Shown: in pieces, positions 4,611 through 7,352 of the stretch
Layout: each line of letters begins with the position of its first letter
Numbering within the stretch: position 1 is the stretch's first letter
From: an uncultured Blautia sp.
Lineage (GTDB): Bacteria > Bacillota > Clostridia > Lachnospirales > Lachnospiraceae
NCBI GenBank assembly: GCA_900551465.1
Contig: URWL01000086.1
Span: forward strand, 1-7,352
Direction of reading: 5' to 3'
Length of the DNA stretch: 7,352 nucleotides
Position numbers and translations under genes: made by a program
The notes under the pieces: model-generated
What the model saw: only the letters and a program-made list of their open reading frames with translations
Database searches by the model: none
Told to the model about the DNA's origin: nothing

Positions 4611-5615
4611 ATGATAGACGGAAAAAAAGTTTTATTCAGCGGTATGCAGGCGACAGGAAACCTTACATTGGGAAATTATCTGGGTGCTCTGAAAAACTGG
4701 CTGACTTTAAGTGATGAATATGAATGTTTTTACAGTGTAGTGGATCTTCATTCCATTACCGTACGCCAGAATCCGGCAGAACTTCGTAAAAGAGCCCGTA
4801 ATCTTCTGACTCTTTATATTGCAGCAGGCCTTGATCCTAAGAAAAACTGTATTTATTATCAGTCCCATGTTTCCGGACATGCGGAGCTGTCCTGGATTTT
4901 AAGCTGTTTTACTTATATGGGCGAGCTGAACCGTATGACTCAGTTTAAAGATAAGGCTGCCAAACATGCAGACAATATTAATGGCGGTCTCTTTACCTAT
5001 CCGGTTCTGATGGCGGCAGATATCCTTCTGTATCAGGCGGATGTGGTTCCGGTGGGAATTGACCAGATGCAGCATCTGGAACTTACCAGAAATGTGGCAG
5101 AGCGCTTTAATAATATTTATGGAGATGTATTTACAGTTCCGGAAGCATATGTAGGCAAGGTGGGAGCTAAGATCATGAGTCTTCAGGATCCTTCCAGAAA
5201 AATGTCCAAGTCTGATGAGAATCCAAACGGAAGTATTTATCTTATGGATGATCCGGATACGATCATGCGTAAATTTAAACGTGCAGTGACAGATTCCGAA
5301 GGCTGTATTGCTTATCGTGAGGAACAGCCGGGAGTTAAGAATCTTATCGATATTTACTGTGCATGTACAGGAAAGACACCGGATGAAGCGGTAAAGGAAT
5401 TTGACGGAAAAGGCTATGGCGAATTGAAACCGGCAGTGGCAGAGGCAGTGATTTCTGTGCTGAAGCCTCTTCAGGATGAGTTCGCAAGACTTTCCAAGGA
5501 TAAGGCATATATTGACTCTGTGATCAAAGAGAACGCAGAAAAGGCAAATTATTATGCAGCAAAGACACTGCGCAAGGTACAGAGAAAGGTTGGTTTCCCG
5601 GACAGGATCCGATAA
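4611..5615 (+). CDS. trpS: Tryptophanyl-tRNA synthetase
   Basis: This class I synthetase charges tRNA-Trp using ATP. The product is 334 aa, the normal size for bacterial TrpRS. The HIGH-like motif is TGNLTLGN (15-22), in place of canonical HIGH as expected for this enzyme. The central block PVGIDQMQHLELTR (147-160) supplies ATP and tryptophan contacts, and the KMSKS signature is at 197-201, followed by SDENPNGSIYL. The C-terminal helical domain is complete. The ATG has AAGAGAGG at 4595-4602. The gene has its own promoter and no T-box. No terminator is visible after its stop, so the isomerase gene 98 bp downstream is probably cotranscribed at least in part. Confidence 0.97.
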   Translation: MIDGKKVLFSGMQATGNLTLGNYLGALKNWLTLSDEYECFYSVVDLHSITVRQNPAELRKRARNLLTLYIAAGLDPKKNCIYYQSHVSGHAELSWILSCFTYMGELNRMTQFKDKAAKHADNINGGLFTYPVLMAADILLYQADVVPVGIDQMQHLELTRNVAERFNNIYGDVFTVPEAYVGKVGAKIMSLQDPSRKMSKSDENPNGSIYLMDDPDTIMRKFKRAVTDSEGCIAYREEQPGVKNLIDIYCACTGKTPDEAVKEFDGKGYGELKPAVAEAVISVLKPLQDEFARLSKDKAYIDSVIKENAEKANYYAAKTLRKVQRKVGFPDRIR

Positions 5616-5713
5616 TCATAAAAGAGGAAAGAGAAAAACTCCGGCAGACAAAACAGAAAAGCGGAGGGGCAGAAGCCGGTCCGCATACAACAACAGGATC
5701 AGGAGGAATAAAA
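5616..5713 (+). other. trpS to isomerase spacer
   Basis: This is a purine-rich 98-bp gap with no clear -35/-10 pair and no hairpin followed by a U-run. Short complementary pieces (CTCCG/CGGAG and CCGGC/GCCGG) exist but form no terminator. AGGAGG at 5701-5706 serves the next gene. The simplest reading is an operon spacer. Confidence 0.5.
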
Positions 5714-6484
5714 ATGAAACGTAAAACTTTGGCAGTACTTTGTGCTGCAGTACTTTCAGCGGCAATGCTGACAGGATGCGGCGGAGCGAAAGAATCAGCA
5801 GAAGAAACAAAAACAGAAGCTGCTGCAGAGAAATCCGATACAGAAGAAACTGTTAGTGACGAAGAGGCAGAGAAGGCCGGTTTCAGCGACGGAGAAGAGA
5901 CTTCTTCGGATGATGGAAACAAAGAAGAAGCAGAAAAAACAGATACATCAGAGAAAGCAGCAATTCTGGATACCAGCAGCGAGCTGACCGGCATCCATCA
6001 TGCTCAGATCATTGTTAAGGATTATGGTGAAATCCAGGTGGAACTGGATGCGGATACAGCTCCGATCACAGTGACAAACTTTGTGAAGCTGGCACAGGAT
6101 GGATTTTATGACGGGCTTACCTTCCACCGTATTATAAAAGACTTTATGGTTCAGGGCGGGGATCCCCTGGGAAACGGTACAGGCGGAGCTGATGAAGAAA
6201 TTAAAGGAGAATTTGCCAATAATGGTGTGGAGAATGACATTTCTCATACAAGAGGAGTGATCTCCATGGCAAGATCTATGGATCCCAACAGTGCAAGCTC
6301 TCAGTTCTTTATTGTTCATAAAGACAGTACATTCCTGGATGGAGATTATGCCGGATTCGGGCATGTAACAGAAGGAATGGATGTAGTGGACAAAATCTGC
6401 GAAGATGCCCAGCCGGTAGATGACAATGGAACAATTGTGGCAGAAGAACAGCCGGTGATCGAGTCAATTATGATCTTAGATTGA
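5714..6484 (+). CDS. Lipoprotein cyclophilin-type peptidyl-prolyl cis-trans isomerase
   Basis: The product is a 256-aa exported lipoprotein. Its signal peptide ends in the lipobox LTGC with the lipid-modified cysteine at C22. Residues about 25-82 form a strongly acidic, low-complexity linker. Residues about 95-255 are a compact cyclophilin domain that speeds X-Pro isomerisation, here presumably for proteins folding outside the membrane. Core motifs are FHRIIKDFMVQGGDP (138-151), with the catalytic arginine R139 and the F144/Q147 pair, and SASSQFFI (193-200), with the Gln-Phe-Phe active-site segment. The position equal to human CypA Trp121 is Phe (F207), typical of bacterial forms with weak cyclosporin binding. 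AGGAGG is at 5701-5706. It is likely read with trpS and ends at a bidirectional terminator. Confidence 0.93.
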   Translation: MKRKTLAVLCAAVLSAAMLTGCGGAKESAEETKTEAAAEKSDTEETVSDEEAEKAGFSDGEETSSDDGNKEEAEKTDTSEKAAILDTSSELTGIHHAQIIVKDYGEIQVELDADTAPITVTNFVKLAQDGFYDGLTFHRIIKDFMVQGGDPLGNGTGGADEEIKGEFANNGVENDISHTRGVISMARSMDPNSASSQFFIVHKDSTFLDGDYAGFGHVTEGMDVVDKICEDAQPVDDNGTIVAEEQPVIESIMILD

Positions 6485-6505
6485 TACAAAAGAATAAAAA
6501 GAGTG

Positions 6506-6541
6506 AAAAACCTCTGCCTGGTTTGCGGGCAGAGGTTTTTT
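6506..6541. terminator. Bidirectional intrinsic terminator between the isomerase and M42 peptidase genes
   Basis: CCTCTGCC (6511-6518) pairs with GGCAGAGG (6528-6535) across a 9-nt loop, with an A-run on the left (6506-6510) and a T-run on the right (6536-6541). It ends the isomerase gene on the plus strand. On the minus strand it gives a stem plus TTTTT for the peptidase gene, whose stop is at 6557-6559. Confidence 0.9.
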
Positions 6542-6556
6542 GACCATGATTGTTTT

Positions 6557-7352
6557 TTATCCCAGATAACTTTTTAAAAGATCAAAAGTATTTTTTACAC
6601 CTTTTTTGTGACTTCTTTCGTATCCATGGGAAGCGTAAACTCCGGGACCAATCAGACAGTGACGGGCATCCACACCTGCGCTTAGAGCAGCATCTACATC
6701 AGAACCGTAGTAAGGATATACATCTACTGCAAAATCTACATCTGCTTTTCGGGCAGCCTGGATCAGTGCGGAAACTACATCATAATGAGAGGGGCCGCGG
6801 CTGTCTTTGGCGCAGATGGAAACCTGGTATTCTGTACATTCAAGTCCCTCTCCGACACAGCCCATATCCACTGCCAGCATTTCTGTCACATCTTCCGGAA
6901 TGGATCCGCAGCCGCCATGTCCGACTTCTTCGAATACAGTAATATGCTGATAGATCCGGCGGGAAGGAGTGATATTTTCGTCTTTCAGATACTTTGCATA
7001 GCCAATAAGGATCGCGGTACTCAGTTTGTCATCCAGAAAACGGCTTTTAATGAAACCGGAGGGAGTGATCACGGTTCTGGGATCAAAGCATACAATATCT
7101 CCGGTCATGATACCAAGGCTTTTGACTTCTTCTTTGGTGGATACCAGTTCATCCAGAAGTACTTCCATGTCTTTGTAGGTACGTTTGGTATCATTGTAGT
7201 CTCCGTTTACATGGATGGAGGCATTGCATAACTGGAAAGTTCCTGTATAAGTCTTTCCTTCTCTGGTAATGATGCGGCAGTTTTCTGTTTCAGCATTGTT
7301 TGGATTCATGCCGCCTAAAGGAGTCAGCTTCAAAGTTCCCTGATCTGTAATG
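6557..7352 (-). CDS. M42-family metallo-aminopeptidase (glutamyl aminopeptidase / cellulase M type), N-terminus outside window
   Basis: The C-terminal 264 residues are visible; the frame stays open to the right edge, so the gene starts beyond it. M42 enzymes are cytoplasmic dinuclear-metal aminopeptidases, usually about 340-360 aa and often large TET-like oligomers that degrade short peptides. Visible family motifs, in fragment numbering: the metal-bridging Asp in SRFLDDK (107-108), EEVGHGG with the catalytic and metal Glu pair (141-142), AVDMG with metal Asp (162), YYGSDVDAAL (215-222) and ASHGYERSH with metal His (242). The first metal ligands (HXD) would be in the missing N-terminus. A TTG at 7331-7333 could be mistaken for a start, but homologous sequence (ITDQGTLKLTPLGG) runs through it in frame. 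Specificity among M42 members cannot be told. The gene ends at the shared terminator. Confidence 0.93.
   Translation of the reverse strand, partial: ITDQGTLKLTPLGGMNPNNAETENCRIITREGKTYTGTFQLCNASIHVNGDYNDTKRTYKDMEVLLDELVSTKEEVKSLGIMTGDIVCFDPRTVITPSGFIKSRFLDDKLSTAILIGYAKYLKDENITPSRRIYQHITVFEEVGHGGCGSIPEDVTEMLAVDMGCVGEGLECTEYQVSICAKDSRGPSHYDVVSALIQAARKADVDFAVDVYPYYGSDVDAALSAGVDARHCLIGPGVYASHGYERSHKKGVKNTFDLLKSYLG

Noticed and set aside
6550..7231. Plus-strand open frames of 130 and 148 codons (6550-6942 and 6785-7231)
   Set aside because: Both are antisense to the M42 peptidase, which shows intact catalytic motifs; neither has a recognisable domain.
7331..7333. TTG as a start codon for the M42 peptidase
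   Set aside because: Family-like sequence continues in frame upstream to the window edge and the metal-binding N-terminus is missing, so the gene is cut by the window rather than starting here.

Overview
The window looks like chromosomal DNA of an anaerobic, low-to-moderate GC Firmicute, most likely a gut-type Lachnospiraceae or related Clostridia. The reasons are an [FeFe]-hydrogenase maturation operon, strong AGGAGG ribosome binding sites, sigma-A-type promoters, short lipoproteins with Gram-positive-style lipoboxes and compact bidirectional terminators. No mobile element, CRISPR array, tRNA or rRNA is visible.

Layout. (1) Positions 1-196, minus strand: 5' part of a UPF0597 / L-cysteine desulfidase (CyuA/YhaM-like) gene with its own promoter. 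(2) Positions 197-573: divergent regulatory region. It carries back-to-back promoters and, on the plus strand, a structured leader of about 190 nt ending in an intrinsic terminator upstream of the next gene. (3) Positions 574-3326, plus strand: operon of a TM1266-family small ACT-like protein, hydE and hydG. These are the radical-SAM enzymes that build the diiron subcluster of the [FeFe]-hydrogenase H-cluster; hydF is not next to them. (4) Positions 3406-3873, plus: SH3-domain lipoprotein with a Thr-Pro linker and its own promoter. (5) Positions 3960-4439, minus: luxS, converging on the lipoprotein gene with a shared bidirectional terminator. (6) Positions 4611-6484, plus: trpS, then a lipoprotein cyclophilin-type peptidyl-prolyl isomerase. 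The trpS promoter is covered by a long dyad and there is no room for a T-box. (7) Positions 6557-7352, minus: an M42-family metallo-aminopeptidase whose N-terminus lies outside the window, sharing a bidirectional terminator with the isomerase gene.

How it fits together. HydG cleaves tyrosine to make CO and cyanide on a cysteine-bound iron (the Fe(CO)2CN-cysteinate synthon), which HydE then processes. A cysteine-degrading family protein is transcribed divergently from this operon. The most interesting element is the hyd leader. An upstream CACCGG, starting about 3 nt after the predicted transcription start, can pair with CCGGTG in the 5' arm of the terminator. This would enclose a long bulged hairpin arm and prevent terminator formation, which is the architecture of a transcription-attenuating riboswitch. 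I do not recognise it as a known class. The other genes are mostly housekeeping or surface functions.
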